From NCBI GenBank assembly GCA_965662735.1, contig CBFIIU010000001.1:62001-126000 (forward strand): a stretch of 64,000 bases of DNA, read 5' to 3'. Positions 16,937 through 25,823 of the stretch are shown here, piece after piece. The translations under genes were made by a program, and so were the position numbers. The notes under the pieces are model-generated. The model did no database searches. It was not told where the DNA came from and saw only the letters and a list, made by a program, of their open reading frames with translations. Origin of the DNA: JAYODZ01 sp965662735 (GTDB taxonomy: Bacteria; Pseudomonadota; Alphaproteobacteria; RS24). Numbering within the stretch: the stretch's first letter is position 1; each line of letters begins with the position of its first letter.

Positions 16937-18691
16937 ATGTCCAAGGAAATGACGGGTGCGGAAATTATTGTTGAGGCTCTGAAAGATCAGGGGGTCGAGC
17001 ATATTTTTGGCTATCCCGGCGGCGCAGTTTTGCCGATCTATGATGCCCTGTTCTCGCAAGAGGTCATTGAGCATATTCTCGTCCGCCATGAGCAAGGGGC
17101 AACCCATGCCGCAGAGGGATATGCGCGCTCCTCCGGTCGTCCAGGGGTTGTTTTGGTGACCTCAGGTCCAGGCGCGACCAATGCGGTCACAGGTCTGACC
17201 GATGCGTTGATGGACTCCATTCCAATGGTCTGTATCACGGGGCAGGTGCCAACGCATTTGATCGGGAGCGATGCCTTCCAAGAGGCCGATACGGTTGGCA
17301 TTACGCGTCCATGCACCAAGCATAATTATTTAGTTCAGTCGGTTGACGATTTGGCGCGGATTATTCACGAGGCTTTTCATGTGGCGACGACAGGCCGCCC
17401 GGGCCCGGTTGTGATTGATATTCCGAAGGACATTCAATTTGGCACGGCAAGCTACACGCCTAAATCTGCGATCCGTCACAAAACCTATCACCCGCGGGTC
17501 AAGGGGGATGTCGACAAAATCCAGGCCGCCATCGATCTGATCGCCTCCGCGAAAAAGCCGATTTTCTATACCGGTGGCGGGGTGATTAATTCTGGCCCTC
17601 AAGCGAGCCAGCTTTTGCGCGAGTTTGTTCGGTTGACCGGATTTCCCATCACCTCAACCTTAATGGGTCTTGGGGCCTATCCTGCGAGCGACCCGCAATG
17701 GCTCGGCATGCTGGGCATGCACGGAACCTATGAAGCCAATTTAGCCATGCATGATTGCGACGTCATGATTAATATTGGTGCGCGTTTTGATGACCGGATC
17801 ACGGGGCGCTTGGATGCGTTTTCGCCCAACTCGAAAAAGATTCATGTCGATATTGATCCTTCATCGATCAACAAAACAGTGATGGTGGATGTCGATATTA
17901 TTGGCGATTGCGCCCATGTGTTGGAGGACATGATCCGGATCTATAAATCGCGGACGGTGACGCCAGATAAAAAAGCGCTGGAAGCATGGTGGCAGCAGAT
18001 TGATATGTGGCGGGGCAAGCAATGCCTGAGCTATGCGCATGATCAAAAGATTATTAAGCCTCAATATGCCGTTGAACGTCTTTTTGAATTGACCAAAGGG
18101 CCCAACACTTACATCACCACTGAAGTTGGTCAGCATCAAATGTGGGCCGCACAGTTTTACGGTTTCGAAGAGCCTAATCGGTGGATGACCTCGGGTGGCT
18201 TGGGAACAATGGGATATGGCTTGCCCGCCGCTGTTGGCGTTCAGGTGGCGCATCGTGACGCGCTGGTCATTGATGTGGCGGGTGAGGCATCGGTTTTGAT
18301 GACCATGCAAGAAATATCAACCGCTGTTCAATATCGATTGCCGATCAAAATTTTCATTTTGAACAATGAGTATATGGGGATGGTGCGTCAGTGGCAGGAA
18401 TTGTTACACGGGGGCCGTTACTCGCACTCTTACTCAGAGGCATTGCCGGATTTTGTTAAGCTGGCGGAGGCCTATGGGGCGACCGGCCTGCGCGCCGAGA
18501 CGCCGGATGAGCTGGATGCGCAGATCAAGAAAATGATCGCAACGCCGGGGCCGGTTATTTTCGATTGTGTGGTGAGCAAGGAAGAAAATTGCTTCCCCAT
18601 GATTCCCTCGGGAGCGGCGCATAATGAGATGATGTTAGGTGGAGACTCAGCGCGTATTGATGTTTCTGATGAAGGGCGAATGCTGGTTTAG
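16937..18691 (+). CDS. ilvB: Acetolactate synthase large subunit
   Basis: Thiamine diphosphate enzyme that condenses pyruvate with pyruvate or 2-oxobutyrate, the first common step of valine, leucine and isoleucine synthesis. The 584-residue product from MSKEMTGAEI (16937) shows the N-terminal PYR domain with catalytic Glu in RHEQGATHAAEGYAR, the central FAD-binding domain, and the C-terminal ThDP domain with LNNEYMGMVRQWQ. The metal-binding motif, usually GDGS or GDAS, reads GEAS here. The ATG at 16913 eight codons earlier is less likely. ilvN follows after 59 bases. Confidence 0.96.
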   Translation: MSKEMTGAEIIVEALKDQGVEHIFGYPGGAVLPIYDALFSQEVIEHILVRHEQGATHAAEGYARSSGRPGVVLVTSGPGATNAVTGLTDALMDSIPMVCITGQVPTHLIGSDAFQEADTVGITRPCTKHNYLVQSVDDLARIIHEAFHVATTGRPGPVVIDIPKDIQFGTASYTPKSAIRHKTYHPRVKGDVDKIQAAIDLIASAKKPIFYTGGGVINSGPQASQLLREFVRLTGFPITSTLMGLGAYPASDPQWLGMLGMHGTYEANLAMHDCDVMINIGARFDDRITGRLDAFSPNSKKIHVDIDPSSINKTVMVDVDIIGDCAHVLEDMIRIYKSRTVTPDKKALEAWWQQIDMWRGKQCLSYAHDQKIIKPQYAVERLFELTKGPNTYITTEVGQHQMWAAQFYGFEEPNRWMTSGGLGTMGYGLPAAVGVQVAHRDALVIDVAGEASVLMTMQEISTAVQYRLPIKIFILNNEYMGMVRQWQELLHGGRYSHSYSEALPDFVKLAEAYGATGLRAETPDELDAQIKKMIATPGPVIFDCVVSKEENCFPMIPSGAAHNEMMLGGDSARIDVSDEGRMLV

Positions 18692-18750
18692 GAAGAGCTG
18701 GTAAAGCGATCGGCTTTTGATTATAGAAGTCGAAATTATTGGAGATCAAA

Positions 18751-19260
18751 ATGAGTGGGTCGGAAATATATAGTCACACGATTGCTATCCTCGTCGATAA
18801 TGAGGCGGGGGTTCTGGCGCGCGTGATTGGCCTTTTTTCAGGTCGCGGCTACAATATTGATAGCCTCGCTGTTGCTGAAGTCGATGGGCATTCGCATTTA
18901 TCGCGGATTACCGTGGTTGCCTGTGGCACGCAAATGGTGCTTGAGCAGATTAAGGCGCAATTGGGGCGTTTGGTTCCGGTGCATCGTGTGGTCGATTTAA
19001 CCCTTGAGGTTGAGAGCGTCGAACGCGAATTGGCCTTGATCAAAGTCTCAGGCTCTGGCGACAATCGGGTTGAAGCGTTGCGTTTGGCCGAGGCTTTTCG
19101 GGCCCGGGTGATCGATGCCACCCCTAAATCATTCGTATTTGAGCTGACGGGGCGTAAAGAAAAACTGGACGCCTTTATTGATTTAATGCGCCCGATTGGG
19201 CTACAGGAAGTGTCACGGACAGGGGTTGTCGCGATTTCGCGAGGACCCGACCCCCTTTAA
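18751..19260 (+). CDS. ilvN: Acetolactate synthase small (regulatory) subunit
   Basis: Regulatory subunit that activates the large subunit and confers valine feedback inhibition. The 169-residue protein has the N-terminal ACT domain (HTIAILVDNEAGVLARVIGLFSGRGYNIDSLAVAEVD) and a C-terminal domain ending ELTGRKEKLDAFIDLMRPIGLQEVSRTGVVAISRG. TTGGAGATCAAA directly precedes the ATG at 18751. The gene is often called ilvH in this lineage; the N/H distinction cannot be drawn here. Confidence 0.95.
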   Translation: MSGSEIYSHTIAILVDNEAGVLARVIGLFSGRGYNIDSLAVAEVDGHSHLSRITVVACGTQMVLEQIKAQLGRLVPVHRVVDLTLEVESVERELALIKVSGSGDNRVEALRLAEAFRARVIDATPKSFVFELTGRKEKLDAFIDLMRPIGLQEVSRTGVVAISRGPDPL

Positions 19261-19313
19261 CGCGGTTTTCCGCCGCGCATAGCAACTCTACGACCGGAAG
19301 GAGAACAGGTCAC

Positions 19314-20324
19314 ATGAAGGTGTATTACGATAAAGACGCCGATCTTGAGCTTATCAAATCTAAAAAAGTAGCGATTGTCGGTTATGGCAGTCAGGGGCAC
19401 GCGCATGCGCTGAACCTGCGGGACTCGGGTGTCACAGAGCTTTGTGTTGCATTGCGCGAAGGGTCGCCCTCTGCAGCCAAGGCGCAAGGCCAAGGCTTAG
19501 AGGTCAAAACCGTTGCTGAGGCGGCAAAGTGGGCCGATATCATGATGATTTTGACGCCTGACGAATTGCAACGCGATATTTACAACGCGGATTTGCGGGA
19601 CAATATGCAACAAGGCTCGGCGCTGATGTTTGCGCATGGCCTCTCCATTCATTTTGGCCTGATCGAACCACGCCCTGATATGGATGTGTTCATGGTGGCG
19701 CCGAAAGGGCCCGGTCATACCGTGCGGAGTGAATATGTCCGTGGGGGTGGGGTGCCTTGTTTGATGGCGGTTCACCAAGATGCTTCGGGCCAAGCGCATG
19801 CCTTGGCCATGTCCTATGCGGCTGCTGTCGGCGGTGGTCGCTCGGGCATTATTGAGACCAATTTCCGCGAAGAATGCGAGACGGATTTGTTCGGCGAACA
19901 GGCTGTTTTGTGTGGCGGTCTGGTGAGCCTCATTCAGGCAGGTTTTGAAACCTTGGTTGAAGCCGGTTATGCGCCCGAAATGGCTTATTTCGAGTGCTTG
20001 CATGAGGTGAAGCTGATTGTTGACCTGATTTACGAAGGTGGCATCGCGAATATGAATTACTCGATTTCCAATACGGCCGAGTTTGGTGAATATGTGACCG
20101 GGCCGCGCGTTGTAACGGCTGAGACGAAAGCCGAGATGAAGCGGGTTTTAGAGGATATTCAATCGGGCCGTTTTGTTGATCGCTGGATGCAAGGCGGACA
20201 GAGCGAAATCAAGGATATGCGCGTTAAATGTGCCAGCCACCCCATTGAAAAAGTGGGTAAGGAATTGCGCGAAATGATGCCGTGGATCACGGCCAATCGG
20301 TTGGTTGACCAGTCAAAAAACTAG
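19314..20324 (+). CDS. ilvC: Ketol-acid reductoisomerase
   Basis: NADPH-dependent isomerisation and reduction of acetolactate or acetohydroxybutyrate, second step of branched-chain amino acid synthesis. The 336 residues fit the short class I enzyme. The Rossmann motif GYGSQGHAHALNLRDSG is near residue 24, VAPKGPGHTVRSEY near 124, and the metal-binding acidic residues DLFGEQAVLCGG and ECLHE are present. AAGGAG lies about 10 bases before the ATG. A clear intrinsic terminator follows at 20361. Confidence 0.97.
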   Translation: MKVYYDKDADLELIKSKKVAIVGYGSQGHAHALNLRDSGVTELCVALREGSPSAAKAQGQGLEVKTVAEAAKWADIMMILTPDELQRDIYNADLRDNMQQGSALMFAHGLSIHFGLIEPRPDMDVFMVAPKGPGHTVRSEYVRGGGVPCLMAVHQDASGQAHALAMSYAAAVGGGRSGIIETNFREECETDLFGEQAVLCGGLVSLIQAGFETLVEAGYAPEMAYFECLHEVKLIVDLIYEGGIANMNYSISNTAEFGEYVTGPRVVTAETKAEMKRVLEDIQSGRFVDRWMQGGQSEIKDMRVKCASHPIEKVGKELREMMPWITANRLVDQSKN

Positions 20325-20360
20325 GCCGGTTAGCGATCCCATTTTGTGATCGACTGAAAG

Positions 20361-20386
20361 CGCGCACGAAAGTGCGCGTTTTTTTT
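20361..20386 (+). terminator. Rho-independent terminator after ilvC
   Basis: CGCGCAC-GAAA-GTGCGCG followed by eight T residues. It ends the ilvB-ilvN-ilvC transcript 36 bases after the ilvC stop. Confidence 0.92.
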
Positions 20387-20469
20387 GTAATTTTCTTTAC
20401 CTCTAGCTTTAGCAAATCTATTGTGCATTTTTGCAGTATTTTAAATGAATAGAGAGATCGAGAGCAGAA

Positions 20470-21429
20470 ATGGCTGAGGATCGCACCCATCACACAGGTC
20501 TGGCGGATCGTCTGGATTGGGATGATTACCGTTTCTTTATGGCGGTGGCGACAGCGGGGAGCCTGTCTTCGGCGGCCCGCCAGCTTCATGTTAATACGAC
20601 AACCGTTTTACGGCGGATTGCCAATTTGGAAGCGGGATTAGGTCTACGCCTATTCGAACGCCGCCGCAGTGGCTACAGCCTTACAGCGGATGGGGCTCAG
20701 TTAATGCAAGCGCTTGGGCCTGTTGAGCAGCGCCTGTCTTCGCTCAGTCGGGATCTGCGCGCCGGGCGCGACGACGCACGGCAAATTGTGAAACTCGCCG
20801 CCGGCTCCACGCTCGCAAATGAAATCTTAGCGCCGGCCTGGCCTCGCTTTGTGGCGGGCTTTCCATCGATACGCCTGGATATTGTGCCTGAACCGCCGGG
20901 TCTTACCGGCTCAGCTGGCCCAGCCGGCCCAGCCATCCGCTCTCCGCATTTGCATGACGTCGATCTGGCCCTGCAATTGGTTCGCCCCACCCAGGGAGAT
21001 ATGTTGGTTCGCAAATTGGGGGATTTGAGTTATGGGCTTTATGCGCATCATCGCTATCTTGAAGAATATGGGGATCTGCGGTCAGATCTTGCGGGGCATC
21101 GTCTCATCGGCTTTCTCGAGACGGATGCGCCCTTGGGGCCAGTTTGGTGGATGTCGCGCATGGAGCGGGCGGGCGATGTGATTGCCCGCAGCGCGATTGC
21201 AGATGTCCGCGCCCGCGCCGTCGCCGCTGGCCTGGGTCTTGCCGCCTTGCCCGACTTAGTGGCACGGCATTATCAGGGTCTCACTCGGCTAACCCCCCAG
21301 ACCCCCCTTGCAGGCTTCGAAATCTGGCTTTTGGCGCGCAATGACATGGCGAAAATGCCGCATATCCGACGCGTGATGGATTTTGTGATCGATGAAGTGA
21401 AAGCCGCTGGCAATGTGGCGTTGGATTGA
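20470..21429 (+). CDS. LysR-family transcriptional regulator
   Basis: 319-residue LysR-type regulator: N-terminal winged helix-turn-helix (about residues 14-75, DWDDYRFFMAVATAGSLSSAARQLHVNTTTVLRRIANLEAGLG) and a C-terminal periplasmic-binding-protein-like effector domain. It is separated from ilvC by a terminator, so it is transcribed on its own, and its sequence is of the general alphaproteobacterial type rather than recognisably IlvY. An unusual Gly/Ser/Ala/Pro stretch (GLTGSAGPAGPAIRSP) interrupts the effector domain near residues 145-160. Control of the flanking ilv or leu genes is possible but unproven. Confidence 0.88.
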   Translation: MAEDRTHHTGLADRLDWDDYRFFMAVATAGSLSSAARQLHVNTTTVLRRIANLEAGLGLRLFERRRSGYSLTADGAQLMQALGPVEQRLSSLSRDLRAGRDDARQIVKLAAGSTLANEILAPAWPRFVAGFPSIRLDIVPEPPGLTGSAGPAGPAIRSPHLHDVDLALQLVRPTQGDMLVRKLGDLSYGLYAHHRYLEEYGDLRSDLAGHRLIGFLETDAPLGPVWWMSRMERAGDVIARSAIADVRARAVAAGLGLAALPDLVARHYQGLTRLTPQTPLAGFEIWLLARNDMAKMPHIRRVMDFVIDEVKAAGNVALD

Positions 21430-21448
21430 AAGAACCGCGAAAACGCGC

Positions 21449-21477
21449 TTGATTTAACCGCGAAGCTTCATTATCTA
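21449..21477 (+). promoter_or_regulatory. Sigma-70-like promoter for the leuA leader
   Basis: TTGATT (21449-21454), 17-base spacer, TATCTA (21472-21477). Predicted start of transcription is near 21484, 23 bases before the leucine-rich leader ORF. Confidence 0.5.
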
Positions 21478-21506
21478 TAGATCACCAAGTGAAAGTTTCG
21501 TGGATT

Positions 21507-21641
21507 ATGCCAGAGTATAATAAACATCGCCAAAATGCGCACGCTATTGTGCGACGGGCTGCTGTTGTTCAGACACAGTGGCGCTTGACGGCGGCTTCAC
21601 TTTTTCTTCTTGGTCTTACGTTGCTCCTTATTAGCCCCTGA
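21507..21641 (+). CDS. Putative leucine-rich leader peptide upstream of leuA
   Basis: 44-codon ORF from ATG 21507 to TGA 21639-21641. The first 30 residues are mixed and basic, and the last 14 read SLFLLGLTLLLISP, with seven leucine codons (five CTT, one TTG, one CTC). The stop codon overlaps the 5' arm of an 8-bp hairpin (CCCCTGAG/CTCAGGGG), and leuA starts 101 bases further on. This is the layout expected for a leader peptide that senses charged leucyl-tRNA. A genuine small single-span membrane protein is the alternative. No strong ribosome site precedes the ATG, and an in-frame GTG start within the ORF is possible. Confidence 0.5.
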   Translation: MPEYNKHRQNAHAIVRRAAVVQTQWRLTAASLFLLGLTLLLISP

Positions 21642-21679
21642 GGCTGATTGCTTATGGTTTGTAGGCATCTTCTCAGGGG
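21635..21679 (+). promoter_or_regulatory. Hairpin overlapping the leader stop codon (possible leuA attenuator element)
   Basis: CCCCTGAG (21635-21642) and CTCAGGGG (21672-21679) form a perfect 8-bp stem with a 29-base loop. A ribosome at the leader stop would cover the 5' arm; one stalled on the leucine codons would leave it free. That is the geometry of an antiterminator stem. Only a weak T-rich stretch (ATTTCTTC) follows, and I could not identify a clear competing terminator. Confidence 0.4.
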
Positions 21680-21742
21680 ATTTCTTCATAACCAAGGAAA
21701 GCAGTTAATCTGGTGCCCAAGCACCGACATAGGATCAAGAAT

Positions 21743-23323
21743 ATGACACATGACATTATAAAAACCGGAAGTGAGGCGGATCGGGTCTTCATTTTCGATA
21801 CGACATTGCGTGATGGTGAGCAGTCCCCTGGCGCCTCCATGACATTGGAAGAAAAAATTCATATTGCTGAAGTACTCGACCATATGGGCGTGGATGTCAT
21901 TGAAGCGGGCTTCCCCATTGCGTCAAATGGCGACTTTGAAGCGGTGAGTGAAGTCGCAAAAAATGTGAAATCAGCGCAAGTCTGTGGGTTAGCGCGCGCT
22001 GGCGCTAAGGATATTGATCGGGCGGGCGAAGCTTTGAAACATGCCGCCCAGCCGCGTATTCATACCTTCATCTCGACGAGCCCCGTGCATATGAAGCACA
22101 AATTGCAGATGCAGCCAGAAGACGTGCTGGCCGCCGTCAGCGCATCAGTTGAGCACGCCCGCAAATACACAGATAATGTGGAATGGTCGCCCGAGGATGC
22201 GACGCGGACAGATCGCGATTTCTTGTGCGCCACCGTCGAGGCGGCTATTCGCGCAGGCGCCACGACCATCAATATCCCCGACACGGTTGGCTATACCATT
22301 CCTCAAGAATATTTTGATTTGATCACAATGTTGCGCGAGCGCGTGCCCAACATTGATCGGGTTATTTTGTCGACCCATTGTCACGATGATTTGGGTTTGG
22401 CGGTTGCCAATTCTCTGGCCGGTGTTCAGGCCGGTGCGCGTCAGATCGAATGCACAATTAATGGTTTGGGTGAGCGCGCGGGCAATGCGGCGCTTGAAGA
22501 AATTGTCATGGCGCTGAATGTGCGTGGCGATTTAATGCCACAATGGACAAAAGTTCGGACCACTGAATTGGCCCGGGCGTCGCGCATTGTGTCATCGGCA
22601 ACGTCCTTTCCGGTGCAATATAACAAAGCCATTATCGGGCAAAACGCCTTCGCGCATGAGAGCGGTATTCACCAAGATGGTATGCTGAAAAATAATCAAA
22701 CCTACGAAATTATGACCCCTGAGAGTGTTGGAATTTCAAAAAGCGCTCTGGTCATGGGCAAGCATTCGGGACGCCATGCGTTTCGCGAGAAAATTAAGTC
22801 TTTGGGATATGAATTGTCAGACAATCAAATGCAGGTCGCCTTTGGCCGCTTTAAAGATCTGGCAGACAAGAAAAAGCATATTTTTGATGACGATATTTTG
22901 GCTTTAATTGATGACGAAGTTGCCAAAGGAACAGATAGCGTAAAATTGATATCATTGCGCGTGATTGCGGGCACGGAAGGGCCGCAAATTGCGCATCTGG
23001 TACTTGAAGTTGATGGCGAAACAGCGGAAATTGAAACAACGGGTGATGGACCTGTGGATGCTGTGTTTAATGCGGTGAAAGCATTGGTGCCGCACTCTGC
23101 CGTTTTGCAAATATACCAGGTGCATGCGGTGACTGAGGGAACCGATGCTCAAGCCGAAGTGAGCGTGCGCTTATCGGAAAATGGTCGTTCGGTCACGGGC
23201 CGCGGCGCTGACACTGATACGCTGGTGGCATCGGTGCGTGCTTATGTGAGTGCGTTGAACCGATTAATGGTCAAACGTGAGAAAACGGCCCCGGCCGCCA
23301 TCTCGCATGAGGCAGGGATATAA
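21743..23323 (+). CDS. leuA: 2-isopropylmalate synthase
   Basis: Condenses 2-oxoisovalerate with acetyl-CoA, committing to leucine synthesis. The 526-residue product has the TIM-barrel catalytic domain with DTTLRDGEQSPG near residue 20, the HCHDDLGLAVANS metal-binding block and GLGERAGNAALEE. The C-terminal regulatory LeuA dimer domain (about 395-515) normally gives leucine feedback inhibition. AGGATCAAGA precedes the ATG at 21743; an upstream in-frame GTG at 21713 is less likely. It is preceded by the leader region described separately. Confidence 0.96.
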   Translation: MTHDIIKTGSEADRVFIFDTTLRDGEQSPGASMTLEEKIHIAEVLDHMGVDVIEAGFPIASNGDFEAVSEVAKNVKSAQVCGLARAGAKDIDRAGEALKHAAQPRIHTFISTSPVHMKHKLQMQPEDVLAAVSASVEHARKYTDNVEWSPEDATRTDRDFLCATVEAAIRAGATTINIPDTVGYTIPQEYFDLITMLRERVPNIDRVILSTHCHDDLGLAVANSLAGVQAGARQIECTINGLGERAGNAALEEIVMALNVRGDLMPQWTKVRTTELARASRIVSSATSFPVQYNKAIIGQNAFAHESGIHQDGMLKNNQTYEIMTPESVGISKSALVMGKHSGRHAFREKIKSLGYELSDNQMQVAFGRFKDLADKKKHIFDDDILALIDDEVAKGTDSVKLISLRVIAGTEGPQIAHLVLEVDGETAEIETTGDGPVDAVFNAVKALVPHSAVLQIYQVHAVTEGTDAQAEVSVRLSENGRSVTGRGADTDTLVASVRAYVSALNRLMVKREKTAPAAISHEAGI

Positions 23324-23360
23324 GACGCGCAGATGATGCGCGCAGATAAAGAGGGTTAGA

Positions 23361-24401
23361 ATGCTAAATAGTCTGCTCGCAATGTTTTCTGCTGATATGG
23401 CGATCGATTTGGGGACGGCCAACACATTGGTTTATGTGAAGGGGCGGGGGATTGTCCTCAACGAGCCTTCGGTCGTCGCTATTCATGAACAAAATGGCCG
23501 CAATAAGGTCTTGGCAGTAGGAGATGATGCTAAAATGATGCTGGGTCGGACACCTGGCAGCATCCGTGCGATCCGTCCTATGCGTGAAGGCGTGATTGCA
23601 GATTTTGATGTCACCGAAGAAATGATCAAGCATTTTATTCGTAAAGTGCATAATCGTCGTGCCTTCGCAAATCCTCAGATTATTGTTTGTGTCCCATCGG
23701 GCGCCACAGCTGTGGAGCGTCGGGCGATCCAGGAGAGTGCGCTCTCGGCGGGGGCCCGACGGGTGTTCTTGATTGAAGAACCCATGGCGGCGGCTATTGG
23801 GGCGGGCTTACCCGTGACCGAGCCAACGGGGTCGATGGTCGTGGATATTGGCGGTGGAACCACGGAAGTGGCAGTTCTGTCGCTTGGCGGGATTGTCTAT
23901 TCGCGATCGGTGCGCGTGGGGGGCGATAAAATGGATGAGGCGATTATCGCGCATATTCGTCGCCAACATAACCTGCTTCTCGGCGAGTCGTCTTCTGAAC
24001 GGATTAAAAAAGAGGTTGGTGCCGCAAAAATTACGCCGGGCGCAAAACCTGTCGATATCAACATTAAAGGCCGTGATTTGATGAACGGTGTTCCGCGTGA
24101 GATCACCATATCACAACAAGAAATTGTTGAGGCCCTGTCGGAACCGATCGCGTCGATTGTCGAGGGCGTGCGACTTGCTCTAGAATCGACGCCACCTGAA
24201 TTGGCTGCTGATATTGTCGAGAAGGGTATTATGTTGACCGGTGGCGGTGCCTTGCTGTCGAATTTAGATTTGGTTTTACGCGAGGCCACCGGCTTGCCCG
24301 TTAGCATTGCCGAAGAGCCGCTCTCCTGTGTGGCTCTGGGTACAGGGCGTGCGCTCGAGCATATCAAAACGATGAAGAACGTCTTGTCGACGGCGTACTA
24401 A
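23361..24401 (+). CDS. mreB: MreB, actin-like rod-shape protein
   Basis: Cytoskeletal actin homologue that organises the elongasome. 346 residues, usual length. Phosphate-1 motif DLGTANTLVYVKGRGIVLNEPS near residue 14, DIGGGTTEVAVLSLGG near 158 and the adenosine motif LTGGGALLSNLD near 292. First gene of a five-gene rod-shape operon on the plus strand with spacings of at most eight bases. Confidence 0.97.
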   Translation: MLNSLLAMFSADMAIDLGTANTLVYVKGRGIVLNEPSVVAIHEQNGRNKVLAVGDDAKMMLGRTPGSIRAIRPMREGVIADFDVTEEMIKHFIRKVHNRRAFANPQIIVCVPSGATAVERRAIQESALSAGARRVFLIEEPMAAAIGAGLPVTEPTGSMVVDIGGGTTEVAVLSLGGIVYSRSVRVGGDKMDEAIIAHIRRQHNLLLGESSSERIKKEVGAAKITPGAKPVDINIKGRDLMNGVPREITISQQEIVEALSEPIASIVEGVRLALESTPPELAADIVEKGIMLTGGGALLSNLDLVLREATGLPVSIAEEPLSCVALGTGRALEHIKTMKNVLSTAY

Positions 24402-24409
24402 GGGGCGTT

Positions 24410-25324
24410 ATGGCGCGATCCTCGCAATTTGGTGGTGGTCAGCGCACGGTCATAAGTGCTGCAGGGGTCGCAGGGATCTGTGCTGGCATTGCTTTGATAC
24501 TCTTGCTCATTTTACCAGGCGATGCGCCGGTGGTGAGAAATGTGCAACGGGCGATTGCGGTTATTTTTACGCCGATTATTGAGCTTGCTTCTTTGCCAGG
24601 TCGGGCCATTGATGGCGCCAGTGACTATTTTGCAACTCGGGCTGCTTTGCAGATTGAGAATGCGGCGCTCAAACAAGAAAATGAAAGATTGCGGTTAGCC
24701 ACACAATTTATCTCGCAACAAAAATTCGAGAATGAACAATTGCGTTCCTTATTGGAAATGGAGCTAGCCAGAGAGCTGGCTTTTCAAGGCGCAGAGGTGT
24801 TGGCCGATCTGTCTAGCCCGTTTTCGAAAACAGTTCTCGTGGGTGCGGGGCTTCAAGACGGCGTTGAAATGGGGCAAGCGGTGCTGGCCTCTGAGGGGTT
24901 TTATGGGCGCATTATTGCTGTTGGCTCTCAATCCAGCCGTGTTTTGCTGGCCTCGGATTTGAATAGTCACATTCCCGTAGTTGTGGGGAATACGCATATT
25001 CGCGCGATTTTGACAGGGGCGAGTGATGATGACCCGATCTTGCATTATGTGATGCAGGATGCCGAAATTGCTGTCGGGGACGTTGTTTACACGTCGGGAG
25101 ATGGGGGGCAAATTCCCTCGGGTCTTCTCGTGGGTTATGTGTCGGCCGCAGAGGCCGATAATTTTCGGGTGAGCCTCGCACAACGTGATAATGCCGCCGA
25201 TTTTGTCCGTATCCTTCGAAAATCTGTTCCGCTCGCTCCAGAGCGTGACGTGGGTTCAGTAGCGGATGAAAACGGGCCGAGTTCGGATGGTCGTAGTGTG
25301 AGCGGCGACCAGAGCGGGCCTTAG
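24410..25324 (+). CDS. mreC: MreC, rod-shape protein
   Basis: Periplasmic scaffold of the elongasome, anchored by one membrane segment (about residues 18-40). A coiled coil near 80-125 (LQIENAALKQENERLRLATQF) is followed by the double beta-barrel domain with VLVGAGLQDGVEMGQAVL and VYTSGDGGQIPSGLLVGYV. The C-terminal 30 residues are polar and low complexity. The gene is eight bases after mreB and two bases before mreD. Confidence 0.93.
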   Translation: MARSSQFGGGQRTVISAAGVAGICAGIALILLLILPGDAPVVRNVQRAIAVIFTPIIELASLPGRAIDGASDYFATRAALQIENAALKQENERLRLATQFISQQKFENEQLRSLLEMELARELAFQGAEVLADLSSPFSKTVLVGAGLQDGVEMGQAVLASEGFYGRIIAVGSQSSRVLLASDLNSHIPVVVGNTHIRAILTGASDDDPILHYVMQDAEIAVGDVVYTSGDGGQIPSGLLVGYVSAAEADNFRVSLAQRDNAADFVRILRKSVPLAPERDVGSVADENGPSSDGRSVSGDQSGP

Positions 25325-25326
25325 CC

Positions 25327-25821
25327 ATGGTGCGCTATTTCGATCTCACCCACGTCATGATGTCGGTTTTATTCTTAGCCGCGCTGAGCCTTGGCAAAAC
25401 ACCGGATAGTTGGCTCGGATCTCTGGACTTAAGTATCCCCTTTATTTTGTTGTTTTTCTGGGCGCTGTTTGAAGAGGATATCGGCCTGCCCTATGTGCCT
25501 TTTGTGCTGGGCTTTGCTCAAGATGCGTTGACGGGTACCCCGTTTGGTCTATGGCCTGCCGTTTTTATGATCTTTTATAATCTGTGCTTAGGCCAAGTCA
25601 CGGTCTTGCGAACGGTGGGGACAGGCACTTTATGGCTCTCCTTTATTTTACTCTCCAGCGTCACCTATCTCGGGCTCATGGGTTTGGTCGCCGTGATGGA
25701 TGATGTTGACGTGAACCTTTCGGGAATGATTTGGATGGTTCTCACCTCATGGGCGGCCTTTCCGATTTTGGCTATTCCGCTTCGACACTATCTGAGTGAA
25801 GAAGAGTTGGGACGGTTCTAG
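25327..25821 (+). CDS. mreD: MreD, rod-shape membrane protein
   Basis: 164-residue integral membrane protein with about five hydrophobic segments. The conserved family stretch LPYVPFVLGFAQDALTGTPFGLWPAVFM is present near residue 57. It sits between mreC and mrdA, two bases from each, as in other rod-shape operons. Confidence 0.9.
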   Translation: MVRYFDLTHVMMSVLFLAALSLGKTPDSWLGSLDLSIPFILLFFWALFEEDIGLPYVPFVLGFAQDALTGTPFGLWPAVFMIFYNLCLGQVTVLRTVGTGTLWLSFILLSSVTYLGLMGLVAVMDDVDVNLSGMIWMVLTSWAAFPILAIPLRHYLSEEELGRF

Positions 25822-25823
25822 TT

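Noticed and set aside
20470..21429. IlvY regulator of ilvC
   Set aside because: Sequence looks like a general LysR protein and the gene is codirectional with ilvC beyond a terminator, unlike the divergent ilvY-ilvC arrangement of enterobacteria.
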